Shown: in pieces, positions 20,118 to 27,737 of the stretch | Layout: each line of letters begins with the position of its first letter | Position numbering within the stretch: position 1 is the first letter of the stretch | NCBI RefSeq assembly: GCF_033100095.1 | Contig: NZ_CP136921.1 | Span: 404,501 to 468,500 of the forward strand | Length of the DNA stretch: 64,000 nt | Reading direction: 5' to 3' | DNA from: Diaphorobacter limosus | Lineage (GTDB): Bacteria > Pseudomonadota > Gammaproteobacteria > Burkholderiales > Burkholderiaceae_C | Translations under genes and position numbers: made by a program | Notes under the pieces: generated by a model | Database searches by the model: none | What the model saw: the letters and a program-made list of their open reading frames with translations, nothing else | What the model was told of the DNA's origin: nothing

Positions 20118-21338
20118 TCAGTGCTGCGCAAAGTCAGCAATGCGCTGCTCTTCATGGTCAGGAACGGTTTGCACCGCCAAGCTATGCAGATCGCTGCAAA
20201 TGTCCAGGTAGGCGGCGTGGCGTTGTGTGTGGTCAGGTGCAGGAGGTTTGATGGCGAACAGCACCGATTCGGGCAGGAGATTGCGCCCCCTGAGCCGTTT
20301 GACCTTTTGCAGCCAAGCGTCGCCGTGCTCGTAAATATCCACCGGCGCCTCCTGGTTCAGACTCAAGGGCTTGATGATCTTGGTCAACACATCGCCCTGC
20401 TGCTGCACCAAGGGGAAGCTGGCATGGAACACCTCGTCGCCGACACGCTGGCGTGCAAAAGGTGCGGCTAGCGGCAGGCTGCTCAGCAAGTACTTGATGC
20501 GTTTTTCCATCGTCTGCTCGACGTATTCAGGCGTGATGAACCTGCGCTCCACGCAGTGCTCGAACTGCCGCTGCAACTCCGTTGCAGGGTCTGGCGTCAG
20601 CACGGCGCGCGCCGGGCCAAAGCGCACCATGGCCTCGCGGGGGTGGATCAATGCGTCAAACAAATGGCGCAGCGCATCGCTGCGGCCTTGGGCGGGGGTG
20701 TCGGCAACCCGGAGGGCCACGCGCTGCAATTCGTCTTGCATGGCCTTGATGGCGCGCAGATAGATCTCGCGCGGCAACTCATCAAAAAAATCGGTGATGC
20801 GTTTGGCCCGCTGGGTTTGCAGCTTGAAGCCGAAGTAGCCGGTTTCGGGGCACAGCAAGATGACACCGGCGTTGGCAAATTCCCCCGTTTCGCGGAAAGG
20901 CGAAAACTGAAGCACGGCGTCCCAAAGCAAGTTGGTGTTGCCGCGCAGACGGTCGGTATTGCGCACCCACCAGTCAAACGCCAGTACCTTGCGCTGCAGC
21001 TCTGGGGCGACCTTGTGGTCGATGCCTAATTCGAGCCACACCGTGTGCACCACCTCGCGCGAGCCGAAGGCGGGCAGGCTGCCCACGGCCTGCAAGTCCT
21101 TGGGCAGCTCTCGCACCAGGGCGGGGTCGAGCTGCACCAGGGAGAAGGGCGGCAAGGGCAGGCCCAGCGCCTGCGCCAGATGGGCGCAAATCCACTCACT
21201 CCACAGGCTCGCGCGGTTGGTCTGCTGGCCCTTGACGTAATAGCGCTGGTCGTCGGCGCCAACGCACAGCAAGGGCCGCGATAGCCCCTGCTGGGCCGGG
21301 CCGATCACCTCCACGATGGGGATCATGGCGGTGCTCAT
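20118..21338 (-). CDS. Hybrid protein: HipA-like kinase N-terminus joined to a DUF3037-like domain
   Basis: A 406-residue protein. Residues 1-140 look like the short HipA family kinases: IPIVEVIGPAQQGLSRPLLC, RYYVKGQQTNRASLWSEWI, then LAFDWWVRNTDR and GNTNLLWDA. The expected catalytic IDH/DNLAF-type segment after NLLWD is absent. The sequence continues at about residue 141 with LQFSPFRETGEFANAGVILL and CPETGYFGFKL, typical of DUF3037 proteins, which are often the neighbouring gene to such kinases. It therefore looks like an in-frame fusion by deletion, probably without kinase activity. It overlaps the upstream methyltransferase stump by ATGA. Family calls are from motif memory. Confidence 0.65.
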   Translation of the reverse strand: MSTAMIPIVEVIGPAQQGLSRPLLCVGADDQRYYVKGQQTNRASLWSEWICAHLAQALGLPLPPFSLVQLDPALVRELPKDLQAVGSLPAFGSREVVHTVWLELGIDHKVAPELQRKVLAFDWWVRNTDRLRGNTNLLWDAVLQFSPFRETGEFANAGVILLCPETGYFGFKLQTQRAKRITDFFDELPREIYLRAIKAMQDELQRVALRVADTPAQGRSDALRHLFDALIHPREAMVRFGPARAVLTPDPATELQRQFEHCVERRFITPEYVEQTMEKRIKYLLSSLPLAAPFARQRVGDEVFHASFPLVQQQGDVLTKIIKPLSLNQEAPVDIYEHGDAWLQKVKRLRGRNLLPESVLFAIKPPAPDHTQRHAAYLDICSDLHSLAVQTVPDHEEQRIADFAQH

Positions 21339-21790
21339 GGTGCTGGGCGTTTTCTGGCCGGCTTGGCCTTGGGCGCGGGCAGCAAGCTGGTCAGCTGCAC
21401 ATAGCGCTCAAACAAAAAGGCCACGCGCTCGGCGTCGGTTTTCCAGGTTTTCTTGCCGCTGTGCCCCCCGGTTCCCAGGGCGTAGGCGGCATCGACCGCG
21501 GCGTCGAGCTTTTGGTGGGCCTTGAGCAGCAGGGGCGGCATGGTCAGCGGGTCGTACAGGTCGGCCAGGCTGCTGCCGGGGAACTTGGCGCGGGCATCCA
21601 GCACGGCTTGTGCTGCGGTTTCGATAGCTGTTTGCGCTTTATGGGCGGGCGTTGGGGGCTTGTTTTGCTCTAAATGGGGTGGCGGGTCGGGCCAGGGGAC
21701 GTTGTTGTAGACGATGGCGGCGGAGTAGCGGAAATCGCTTTTCAGCCGCCCGCAGACGGCGCGCACCCAGGCGTTGTGCATGGTGGGGGT
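21335..21790 (-). pseudogene. C-terminal stump of an MmeI-type (type IIG/IIL) restriction-methyltransferase
   Basis: About 150 residues beginning TMHNAWVRAVCGRLKSDFRY, then SAAIVYNNVPWPDPP and SSLADLYDPLTMPPLLLKAH, ending KTDAERVAFLFERYVQL. These are the final segments of the large single-chain methyltransferase-endonucleases, which normally exceed 850 residues. All catalytic parts are missing. The open frame upstream of this point (to 21895) is only repeat sequence read as codons. Inside the stump, the stretch EQNKPPTPAHKAQTAIE is encoded by a dispersed-element copy. The stop overlaps the next start by four bases, consistent with a former defence operon. Confidence 0.7.
21623..21675. repeat. 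Dispersed element copy inside the methyltransferase stump
   Basis: GATAGCTGTTTGCGCTTTAT in plus orientation, followed by a GC-rich arm and TTTTGCTCTAAAT. It keeps the surrounding minus-strand frame open and adds about 17 residues at a variable linker. Confidence 0.6.
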
Positions 21791-21852
21791 GACCGGTTGC
21801 GCTGGTTTTACTCCCTCTCCCTCTCCCTCTGGGAGAGGGTGGGGGGTGAGGG
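21791..21852. repeat. GGGAGAGG palindromic block with conserved flank
   Basis: Contains CTCCCTCTCCCTCTCCCTC and GGGAGAGGGTGGGGGGTGAG forming a hairpin. The reverse complement of this block, including the flank GTAAAACCAGCGCAACCGGT, recurs almost identically at 36516-36571. It marks the exact point where recognisable methyltransferase sequence stops. Confidence 0.75.
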
Positions 21853-21898
21853 CCTGCGGCCGGGTCTGAGGCATGTGTGAAATCAGGTGAAACAAGGT

Positions 21899-21945
21899 TG
21901 TAGCACTTGCGTATCAAGCGCCAGCAGCTATTTTTTTAATAGTCT
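21899..21945. repeat. Dispersed element copy downstream of the LysR gene
   Basis: TAGCACTTGCGTATCAAGCG, then CCAGCAGCTATTTTTTTAAT. This is the common form with a GCACTTG/CAAGCG hairpin arm, the CAGCTAT box and a T run. It lies between the GGGAGAGG block and the LysR stop codon. Confidence 0.7.
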
Positions 21946-21957
21946 ACAGGCGATCCG

Positions 21958-22845
21958 TCAACAGCCCTGCGCCGCCTGGCGCAAATGCGCCAGCAGCGCC
22001 TGTACCAGTGGGCTGGCCGGCGCGGTGCGCCACAGGGCCAGCATTTCGGAATGCGGGTGCTCGCCCAGCAAGGGGCGAAACTGCAGGCGCGGCAGGCCCA
22101 CGCGCTCCAGCGCCGCGGGCACCAGGGCCACGCCCTGGCCCAGCGAGACGAGCGAGATCACCGACAGCCAGTGGCGCACCTCGTGGCGCACCTCGGGGGC
22201 GAAGCCGTGGGCCAGGCACATTTCGTAGATGCGCTGGTGGTAGGTGGGCGATACCAGGGTGGAGAACAAAATCAGCCGGTCGCCTTTCAGCGCGCCCAGG
22301 TCTATGGCTGCGGCGGCGCACAGCGGGTGCTGCTCGGGCAGGCAGACGACGAAGGGCTCGTCCACGATGAGCTGGCTGGCGATGCCCTCGGGCGGCTGTA
22401 TGGAGTGCACCAGGGCCAGGTCCAGGCGCATTTGCTGCAGGCCCAGGATCTGCTCGGCGCTGTTGGCCTCCAGCATGTCCACGCGCACCTGGGGGTGGGT
22501 CTGCTGCATGGCCTCCAGCGCCTGGGGCAGGCCGCGGTACAGGCTGGATCCGACGAAGCCCAGGCGCAGGTGGCCGACGGTGCCGCGCGCCACGTCGCGC
22601 GTCTCTTGCGCCGCCTGGTGGCTCAGGGCGAGCAGCTGGCGCGCCTTGGTCAGCAGATGCTCGCCGGCAGCGGTCAGGCGCACGCCCTTGCTGTTGCGCT
22701 CGAACAGCTGGGCCTGCAGCTCTTCCTCCAGCTGCTTGATGGCGACCGACAGCGGTGGCTGCGAGATGCGCAGCCGCTGCGCCGCGCGGCCGAAGTGCAG
22801 TTCCTCGGCCAGGGTCACGAAGTAGTGCAGTACACGCAGTTCCAT
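21958..22845 (-). CDS. LysR-family transcriptional regulator
   Basis: A 295-residue regulator. The N-terminal winged helix (residues 1-60) contains LHYFVTLAEELHFGRAAQRL and QPPLSVAIKQLEEELQAQLF. A periplasmic-binding-protein-like effector domain starts near residue 90 (GHLRLGFVGSSLYRGLP). It is transcribed divergently from the acyl-CoA dehydrogenase gene, the classical arrangement for LysR control of an adjacent catabolic operon. The ligand is unknown; a carboxylate or aromatic acid would fit the neighbours. Confidence 0.92.
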   Translation of the reverse strand: MELRVLHYFVTLAEELHFGRAAQRLRISQPPLSVAIKQLEEELQAQLFERNSKGVRLTAAGEHLLTKARQLLALSHQAAQETRDVARGTVGHLRLGFVGSSLYRGLPQALEAMQQTHPQVRVDMLEANSAEQILGLQQMRLDLALVHSIQPPEGIASQLIVDEPFVVCLPEQHPLCAAAAIDLGALKGDRLILFSTLVSPTYHQRIYEMCLAHGFAPEVRHEVRHWLSVISLVSLGQGVALVPAALERVGLPRLQFRPLLGEHPHSEMLALWRTAPASPLVQALLAHLRQAAQGC

Positions 22846-22866
22846 GGCAACTATATAAATTAAGTA

Positions 22867-22907
22867 TTGACAAAGATTTTAATGATATTGGACTCGAATG
22901 ATTAAAA
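22867..22907 (+). promoter_or_regulatory. Possible promoter and LysR site in the divergent spacer
   Basis: A perfect TTGACA lies at 22867-22872 but has no convincing -10 box at normal distance. TTTTAAT (22877-22883) and ATTAAAA (22901-22907) form an inverted repeat in an AT-rich patch, the size expected for a LysR recognition region needing activation. Confidence 0.3.
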
Positions 22908-22960
22908 CTGGTGCAATAGCCCCAAGCCCGATGTCAGCCGAGATTCAAAGGAGACCAGCC

Positions 22961-24667
22961 ATGTCCGCTACCGATCAGACCCAGATGACCGCCCTGGCCC
23001 AGGCCAGCTCTGCCGCCCATCCCGTGCCGGATCGCGGCCATGTGAACAACTATCGCGAAGACACCGAGCTGCAGCAGCTGCTGGCGCTGTATCTGCCGGC
23101 CGACCTGTATGCCCACCTGCAGCCCTACTTTGACCGCATGGGCGAGCTCGCCGGCGGCGCCGTCGATGACTGGGCGCTGGAGGCCGACCGCAACCCCCCG
23201 ACGCTGGAGATGCGCAACCGCGCTGGCCAGGAGGTGCAGCGCATCGTCAAGCACCCCGCCTACATCGAGATGGAGAAGGTGGCCTACCAGCAGTTTGGCC
23301 TGGCCGCCATTTCGCACCGCGAGGACATGCTGGGCTGGAAGGGCAAGATGCCGGCCATCGTCAAGTACGCGCTGACGTACTTGTTCGTGCAGTCCGAGTT
23401 CGGCCTGTGCTGCCCGCTGTCGATGACCGATTCGCTGACGCGCACGCTGCGCAAGTATGGCGACGAAAAGCTGGTCGCCAAATACCTGCCCAAGCTGCTG
23501 GCCATGGACTTCGATTCGGCCGTGCAGGGCTCGATGTTCATGACCGAGCAGGCGGCCGGCTCGGACATCTCCAACACCCTGACCATGGCCTATCCGCAGG
23601 AGGACGGCAGCTGGCGCCTGTATGGCGAGAAGTGGTTCTGCTCCAACCCCGACGCGGGCTTTGGCATGGTGTTGGCGCGCGTGGAGGGCGGGCCGCCCGG
23701 CATGAAGGGCATCTCGCTGTTCCTGCTGCCGCGTCAGCTTGACGATGGCAGCACCAACCACTACACCATCGTGCGCCTGAAGGACAAGATGGGCACGCGC
23801 TCCATGGCCAGCGGCGAGATCCGGATGGAAGGCGCCGTGGCCTACCTGGTGGGCGAGCAGGGCCGGGGCTTCGTGCAGATTGCCGACATGGTGAACAACT
23901 CGCGCCTCTCGAACGGCATGCGCTCCGCTGGCATGATGCGCCGCGCCGTGGCCGAGGCCGAGTACATCGCCCGCGAGCGCTGGGCCTTTGGCAAGCAACT
24001 GCAGGACATGCCGCTGATGAAGGTGCAGCTGGACAAGCTGCGCGTGCCGGCCGAGCAGGCGCGCACCATGGTGTTCCAGACCGCGGCTACGCTGACGCGC
24101 TCGGACGCTGGCGACCCTGAAGCCTATGCGCTCTTGCGCATCCTCACGCCCATGATCAAGTTCCGCGCCTGCCGCGACGCACGCAAGGTGACGGGCGACG
24201 CCATGGAGGTGCGCGGCGGCTGCGGCTACATCGAGGAATGGGCCGACCCGCGCCTGGTGCGCGACGCCCACCTGGGCTCGATCTGGGAGGGCACCAGCAA
24301 CATCGTGGCGCTGGACGTCAAGCGCGCCATCAAGCGCGAAGGCTCGCTGCCGGTGCTGCAGGCCTATCTGCATGGTCTGCTCAAGGACACCCAGGGCATC
24401 ACCGCCGCCTACCGCCAGGCGCTCACCGATGCGCTGGCCGGCGCCGTGCAGCTGGCCGAACGCGCCGTGGCCGACGATGGCGAATACCTGGTGCGCCAGG
24501 CCGCCACCGCGCTGTACAACTGCACCACGGCGATTGCCATGGCCTGGGAGGCGTGCAAGACCGGCTCGCAAGAGCGCCTGCGCCTGTCTCAGCTGGTGAT
24601 AGCCCACCGCGTGCTGCCGCGCGACCCGTTGCATGCAGGCGGCGTGCCGGCCGAGTGGCTGCAGTAA
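22961..24667 (+). CDS. Acyl-CoA dehydrogenase family protein
   Basis: A 568-residue FAD flavoenzyme of the longer AidB-like type. The ATG follows AAAGGAGACC. Domain order is an N-terminal helical part to about 170, then the FAD/substrate motif MTEQAGSDISNTLTM near 195 and WFCSNPDAGFGMVLARVEG. The C-terminal helical domain has RWAFGKQLQDMPLMKVQLD, then EVRGGCGYIEEWADPRLVRD with a Glu at the usual catalytic region and SIWEGTSNIVALDV. It should introduce a 2,3-double bond into an acyl-CoA. Divergence from LysR and position before the Bug and CoA-transferase genes suggest a catabolic unit; the substrate is unknown. Confidence 0.9.
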   Translation: MSATDQTQMTALAQASSAAHPVPDRGHVNNYREDTELQQLLALYLPADLYAHLQPYFDRMGELAGGAVDDWALEADRNPPTLEMRNRAGQEVQRIVKHPAYIEMEKVAYQQFGLAAISHREDMLGWKGKMPAIVKYALTYLFVQSEFGLCCPLSMTDSLTRTLRKYGDEKLVAKYLPKLLAMDFDSAVQGSMFMTEQAAGSDISNTLTMAYPQEDGSWRLYGEKWFCSNPDAGFGMVLARVEGGPPGMKGISLFLLPRQLDDGSTNHYTIVRLKDKMGTRSMASGEIRMEGAVAYLVGEQGRGFVQIADMVNNSRLSNGMRSAGMMRRAVAEAEYIARERWAFGKQLQDMPLMKVQLDKLRVPAEQARTMVFQTAATLTRSDAGDPEAYALLRILTPMIKFRACRDARKVTGDAMEVRGGCGYIEEWADPRLVRDAHLGSIWEGTSNIVALDVKRAIKREGSLPVLQAYLHGLLKDTQGITAAYRQALTDALAGAVQLAERAVADDGEYLVRQAATALYNCTTAIAMAWEACKTGSQERLRLSQLVIAHRVLPRDPLHAGGVPAEWLQ

Positions 24668-24679
24668 GCACGCGATAAC

Positions 24680-24819
24680 TCCCTCCCCCCTCTGGGAGAG
24701 GGCAGGTTTTAATTCCCTCGCCCCCTTGGGGGAGAGGGTGGGGGTGAGGGGGTGATTGGGCGCAGTGCCCACTTTTACGCCCCTCACCCCAGCCCTCTCC
24801 CGCCAGCGGGAGAGGGAGA
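24680..24819. repeat. Cluster of three GGGAGAGG palindromes
   Basis: Successive hairpins: CCCTCCCCCCTCTGGGAGAGG, then CCCTCGCCCCCTTGGGGGAG and CCCTCTCCCGCCAGCGGGAG. They fill most of the spacer between the acyl-CoA dehydrogenase and Bug genes and may attenuate or stabilise the transcript. Confidence 0.7.
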
Positions 24820-24824
24820 AACAG

Positions 24825-24864
24825 CCTCTAGCGCTTATGTATCAAGCGCCACCAGCTATCAAAT
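24825..24864. repeat. Dispersed element copy before the Bug gene
   Basis: CCTCTAGCGCTTATGTATCA then AGCGCCACCAGCTATCAAAT. AGCGCTT and AAGCGC arms can pair. The copy ends about 20 bases before the start codon, with CAGGAGACAA between. Confidence 0.7.
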
Positions 24865-24883
24865 CAACAACAGGAGACAAACC

Positions 24884-25861
24884 ATGCAAAAACGCAAGCT
24901 ACTCACCCTCATCGCCGGCGCCGCCATGCTGGCCGCCTTGCCGGCTCAGGCGCAGGGCAGCTTCCCCGACAAGCTGATCACCTTCGTCGTGCCCTTCCCG
25001 CCGGGCGGGCCCACGGATGCCATGGCGCGCATCCTGGCCACCGAACTGACCAAGGAGCTGGGCCAGAGCGTGATCGTGGACAACAGGGCGGGCGCGGGCG
25101 GCAACATCGGCGCCGATGCCGTGGCGCGCGCCACGCCCGATGGCTACACCATCATGTTTGGCACATCTGGGCCGCTGGCCATCAACCAGAGCCTGTACAA
25201 GGGGCAGAAGTACGACGCGCGCACCAGCTTCGAACCCATCGTCTACGTGGGCTACCTGCCCAACATCCTGGTGGTGCGCTCCGGCCTGGGCGTGGCCAAT
25301 GTGCAGGAGCTGATCGCCAAGGAAAAGGCCAAGCCCGGCACGCTGAACTACGCATCGTCGGGCAACGGCGCCTCGTCGCACCTGGCGGGCGTGCTGTTCA
25401 ACGAGATGACCGGCACCAAGCTGCTGCATGTGCCCTACAAGGGCACGGGCCCGGCGCTCAACGATCTGCTGGGCGGGCAGGTGGACATGACGTTTACCGA
25501 CATCCTCACCGCCATGCCCTATATCAAGACCGACAAGGTCAAGGCCTTGGGCGTGGCCACGGCCAAGCGCTCCAGCGCCATGCCGGACATCCCGACGATC
25601 GCCGAGCAGGGCGTGAAGGGCTACGACGTGAGCGTGTTCTTTGGCGTGGTGGCCCCCAAGGGCACGCCGGCCGACCGTATCAAGGTCTTGAACCAGGCGT
25701 TCTCGCGCGCGCTCGACTCCGACAGGGTCAAGCAGAGCTTTGCCCAGCAGGGGCTGGAGGGCTCGTCCGACCGCAGCCCGGCCTATCTGGCAAAGTTCAT
25801 CAAGTCCGAGGTGGACAAATGGGCCAAGGTGGTCAAGCAGGCCGGCGTGCAACTGGATTGA
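24884..25861 (+). CDS. Bug/TctC-family periplasmic solute-binding protein
   Basis: A 325-residue secreted protein with a clear signal peptide (MQKRKLLTLIAGAAMLAALP, cleaved after AQA). Bug-family marks are ITFVVPFPPGGPTDAMAR near residue 35, then SVIVDNRAGAGGNIGADAVA and DGYTIMFGTSGPLAINQSLY. The fold binds carboxylates through two loops and delivers them to TctA/TctB permeases. No permease is adjacent, so it is an orphan that could serve the tctAB pair about 19 kb away or act as a sensor. The ribosome site is CAGGAGACAA. Confidence 0.93.
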   Translation: MQKRKLLTLIAGAAMLAALPAQAQGSFPDKLITFVVPFPPGGPTDAMARILATELTKELGQSVIVDNRAGAGGNIGADAVARATPDGYTIMFGTSGPLAINQSLYKGQKYDARTSFEPIVYVGYLPNILVVRSGLGVANVQELIAKEKAKPGTLNYASSGNGASSHLAGVLFNEMTGTKLLHVPYKGTGPALNDLLGGQVDMTFTDILTAMPYIKTDKVKALGVATAKRSSAMPDIPTIAEQGVKGYDVSVFFGVVAPKGTPADRIKVLNQAFSRALDSDRVKQSFAQQGLEGSSDRSPAYLAKFIKSEVDKWAKVVKQAGVQLD

Positions 25862-25872
25862 CCACATTCCCC

Positions 25873-25926
25873 GTAGGAGCGGCTTTAGCCGCGAATGAAC
25901 ATGTTCGCGGCTAAAGCCGCTCCTAC
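25873..25926. repeat. REP-type hairpin with perfect 22-bp arms
   Basis: GTAGGAGCGGCTTTAGCCGC plus two further bases (25873-25894) is exactly complementary to 25905-25926 around a 10-base loop. The sequence matches the GTAGGAGCGGCTTTAGCCGCG class of repetitive extragenic palindromes known from Pseudomonas and Xanthomonas. It sits in the 93-base spacer between the Bug and CoA-transferase genes. Confidence 0.85.
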
Positions 25927-25954
25927 ACCCCCTCATGTGTCGAAAGAAAAAGCA

Positions 25955-27073
25955 ATGAATACGCAAACCCAGGCCGGCGCACTCGCCGGCATCAAGGTTC
26001 TCGACCTGTCGCGCATCCTGGGTGGCCCGCTGTGCGGCCAGATCCTGGGCGACCATGGTGCCGACGTGCTCAAGGTGGAGCCACCCCAGGGCGACGACAC
26101 GCGCGCCTGGGGCCCTCCCTTTAAGGACGGCGTGGCTTCCTACTACTTCGGGCTGAACCGCAACAAGCGCATCCAGTTCCTGGATCTGTCGGCCGCAGAG
26201 GGCCAGCAGCGCGTGCGCGAGCTGATGGGCGAGGCCGACGTGGTGGTGGAGAACTTCAAGGTCGGCACCATGGAGAAATGGGGCATAGGCTACGAGCAGG
26301 TGCGCGAGCAGTTTCCGCGCCTGGTCTGGTGTCGCGTGACCGGCTTTGGCGCCGACGGCCCGCTGGGCGCGCTGCCCGGCTACGACGCGGCGGTGCAGGC
26401 CATGGCCGGGCTGATGAGCATCAACGGCGACGCCGACGGCGACCCGCTGCGCGTGGGCCTGCCGGTGGTGGACATGGTCACCGGCATGAACGCCGTCATC
26501 GGCGTGCTGCTGGCGCTGCACGAGCGCGGCAGAAGCGGCCAGGGCCAGCTGGTGGATGCGGCGCTGTACGACAGCGGCCTGTCGCTGCTGCACCCGCACG
26601 CGCCCAACTGGTTCATGAGCGGCAAGATCCCGCAGCGCACGGGCAACGCCCACCCCAACATCTACCCCTACGACGTGATCCACACTGGCGGCGCACCGAT
26701 CTTCCTGGCCGTGGGCAACGACCGGCAGTTCCGCCTGCTGTGCGACTATATCGGCCAGCCGGCCATGGCCGACGACGCACGCTTTGCCACGGCCGGCCAG
26801 CGCTCGGTGAACCGCGCGGTGCTGAAACCCCTGCTGGAGCAGGCCTTCACCCAGCGCGACGGCCAGGAGCTGGCCGATGCGCTGATGGCCATAGGCGTGC
26901 CCGCCGCGCCGGTGCTGAACGTGGAGCAGGCCCTGCATCACCCGCACACCGTGCACCGCGAGATGGTGGTGAAGATGGGCGACTACCAGGGCCTGGGCGC
27001 GCCGGTGAAGCTCAGCCGCACGCCGGCCAGCTACCGCTTTGCGCCGCTGGCCGAGGGCAAGGATTTCATGTAA
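25955..27073 (+). CDS. CaiB/BaiF (class III) CoA-transferase family protein
   Basis: A 372-residue protein. N-terminal GIKVLDLSRILGGPLCGQIL and DHGADVLKVEPPQGDDTR are typical of the family. RVGLPVVDMVTGMNAV near residue 160-180 holds the conserved catalytic Asp. The C-terminus shows AGQRSVNRAVLKPLLEQAF and VPAAPVLNVEQALHHPH. Members transfer CoA between carboxylic acids. Placement after a carboxylate-binding protein and an acyl-CoA dehydrogenase suggests it activates the imported acid. The preceding frame from 25895 includes the hairpin repeat and is not used. Confidence 0.9.
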   Translation: MNTQTQAGALAGIKVLDLSRILGGPLCGQILGDHGADVLKVEPPQGDDTRAWGPPFKDGVASYYFGLNRNKRIQFLDLSAAEGQQRVRELMGEADVVVENFKVGTMEKWGIGYEQVREQFPRLVWCRVTGFGADGPLGALPGYDAAVQAMAGLMSINGDADGDPLRVGLPVVDMVTGMNAVIGVLLALHERGRSGQGQLVDAALYDSGLSLLHPHAPNWFMSGKIPQRTGNAHPNIYPYDVIHTGGAPIFLAVGNDRQFRLLCDYIGQPAMADDARFATAGQRSVNRAVLKPLLEQAFTQRDGQELADALMAIGVPAAPVLNVEQALHHPHTVHREMVVKMGDYQGLGAPVKLSRTPASYRFAPLAEGKDFM

Positions 27074-27095
27074 CCGACGGTTGCACCCTATTGCC

Positions 27096-27123
27096 GGGCC
27101 CGCATGTGCGGGCCCTTTTTTTT
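27096..27123 (+). terminator. Strong intrinsic terminator after the CoA-transferase
   Basis: GGGCCCGCA (27096-27104) and TGCGGGCCC (27107-27115) form a near-perfect stem followed by eight T residues. It cleanly separates the LysR-linked genes from the cox-type operon. Confidence 0.9.
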
Positions 27124-27157
27124 ACGCATGTGACACGGGCAAGGGTTTTACCCAGGT

Positions 27158-27221
27158 GTGTTGGCGTGGGTTGTTCCAAGAATAGAACGGCTTTTTTACA
27201 ACCAAGACAACCACGCCACAC
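27158..27221 (+). promoter_or_regulatory. Imperfect inverted repeat around the likely coxS promoter
   Basis: GTGTTGGCGTGGGTTGT (27158-27174) matches the complement of ACAACCACGCCACAC (27207-27221) with two single-base bulges. TTGGCG and TAGAAC, spaced 16, lie within it and could be a weak promoter. The right arm runs up to the AAGGAG ribosome site of coxS. It could be an operator or a leader hairpin. Confidence 0.4.
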
Positions 27222-27236
27222 AAGGAGACGCCCACC

Positions 27237-27704
27237 ATGCAAGTAGAGCTCAAGGTCAATGGCAAGCCGGTTTCGGCGGATGTGCCGCCCAACACGCTGC
27301 TGGTGCAATTGCTGCGCGAGCATCTGCGCCTGACTGGCACCCATGTGGGCTGCGACACCGCGCAATGCGGCGCCTGCACAGTGATGGCCGATGGCCGGGC
27401 CATCAAGTCGTGCAACGTGCTGGCGCTGCAGATGCAGGGCGCGGACATCACCACCGTCGAAGGCCTGGCCCAGGCCGACGGCACGTTGCACCCGGTGCAG
27501 GCGGCGTTCAAGGAGTGCCATGGCCTGCAATGCGGCTTCTGTACCCCCGGCATGGTGATGAGCACCGTCGATCTGCTGGCCCACCACCCCCAGGCCAGCG
27601 AGGCCGAGATACGCCACCTGCTGGAGGGCAACCTGTGCCGCTGCACCGGCTACCAGAACATCGTCAAGGCGGTGCAGACCGCCCAGAAGGCCATGGCCGC
27701 CTGA
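27237..27704 (+). CDS. coxS: Molybdenum hydroxylase iron-sulfur subunit (CoxS-like)
   Basis: A 155-residue two-cluster protein. The plant-type [2Fe-2S] motif is CDTAQCGAC near residue 42, with a fourth Cys in [14 protein letters not shown]. The second cluster is C-x2-C...C-x-[20 protein letters not shown] and [17 protein letters not shown]. It passes electrons from molybdopterin cytosine dinucleotide in CoxL to FAD in CoxM. It is the first gene of an S-L-M operon, the order typical of form II enzymes. AAGGAG lies nine bases before the ATG. Confidence 0.93.
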   Translation: MQVELKVNGKPVSADVPPNTLLVQLLREHLRLTGTHVGCDTAQCGACTVMADGRAIKSCNVLALQMQGADITTVEGLAQADGTLHPVQAAFKECHGLQCGFCTPGMVMSTVDLLAHHPQASEAEIRHLLEGNLCRCTGYQNIVKAVQTAQKAMAA

Positions 27705-27737
27705 GGCCCCTGAAAACCACCACCAGGAGACAAGACC

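Noticed and set aside
21791..21895. N-terminal extension of the methyltransferase fragment
   Set aside because: The codons derive from the GGGAGAGG repeat (LTPHPLPEGEGEG), which is found read this way in many unrelated frames.
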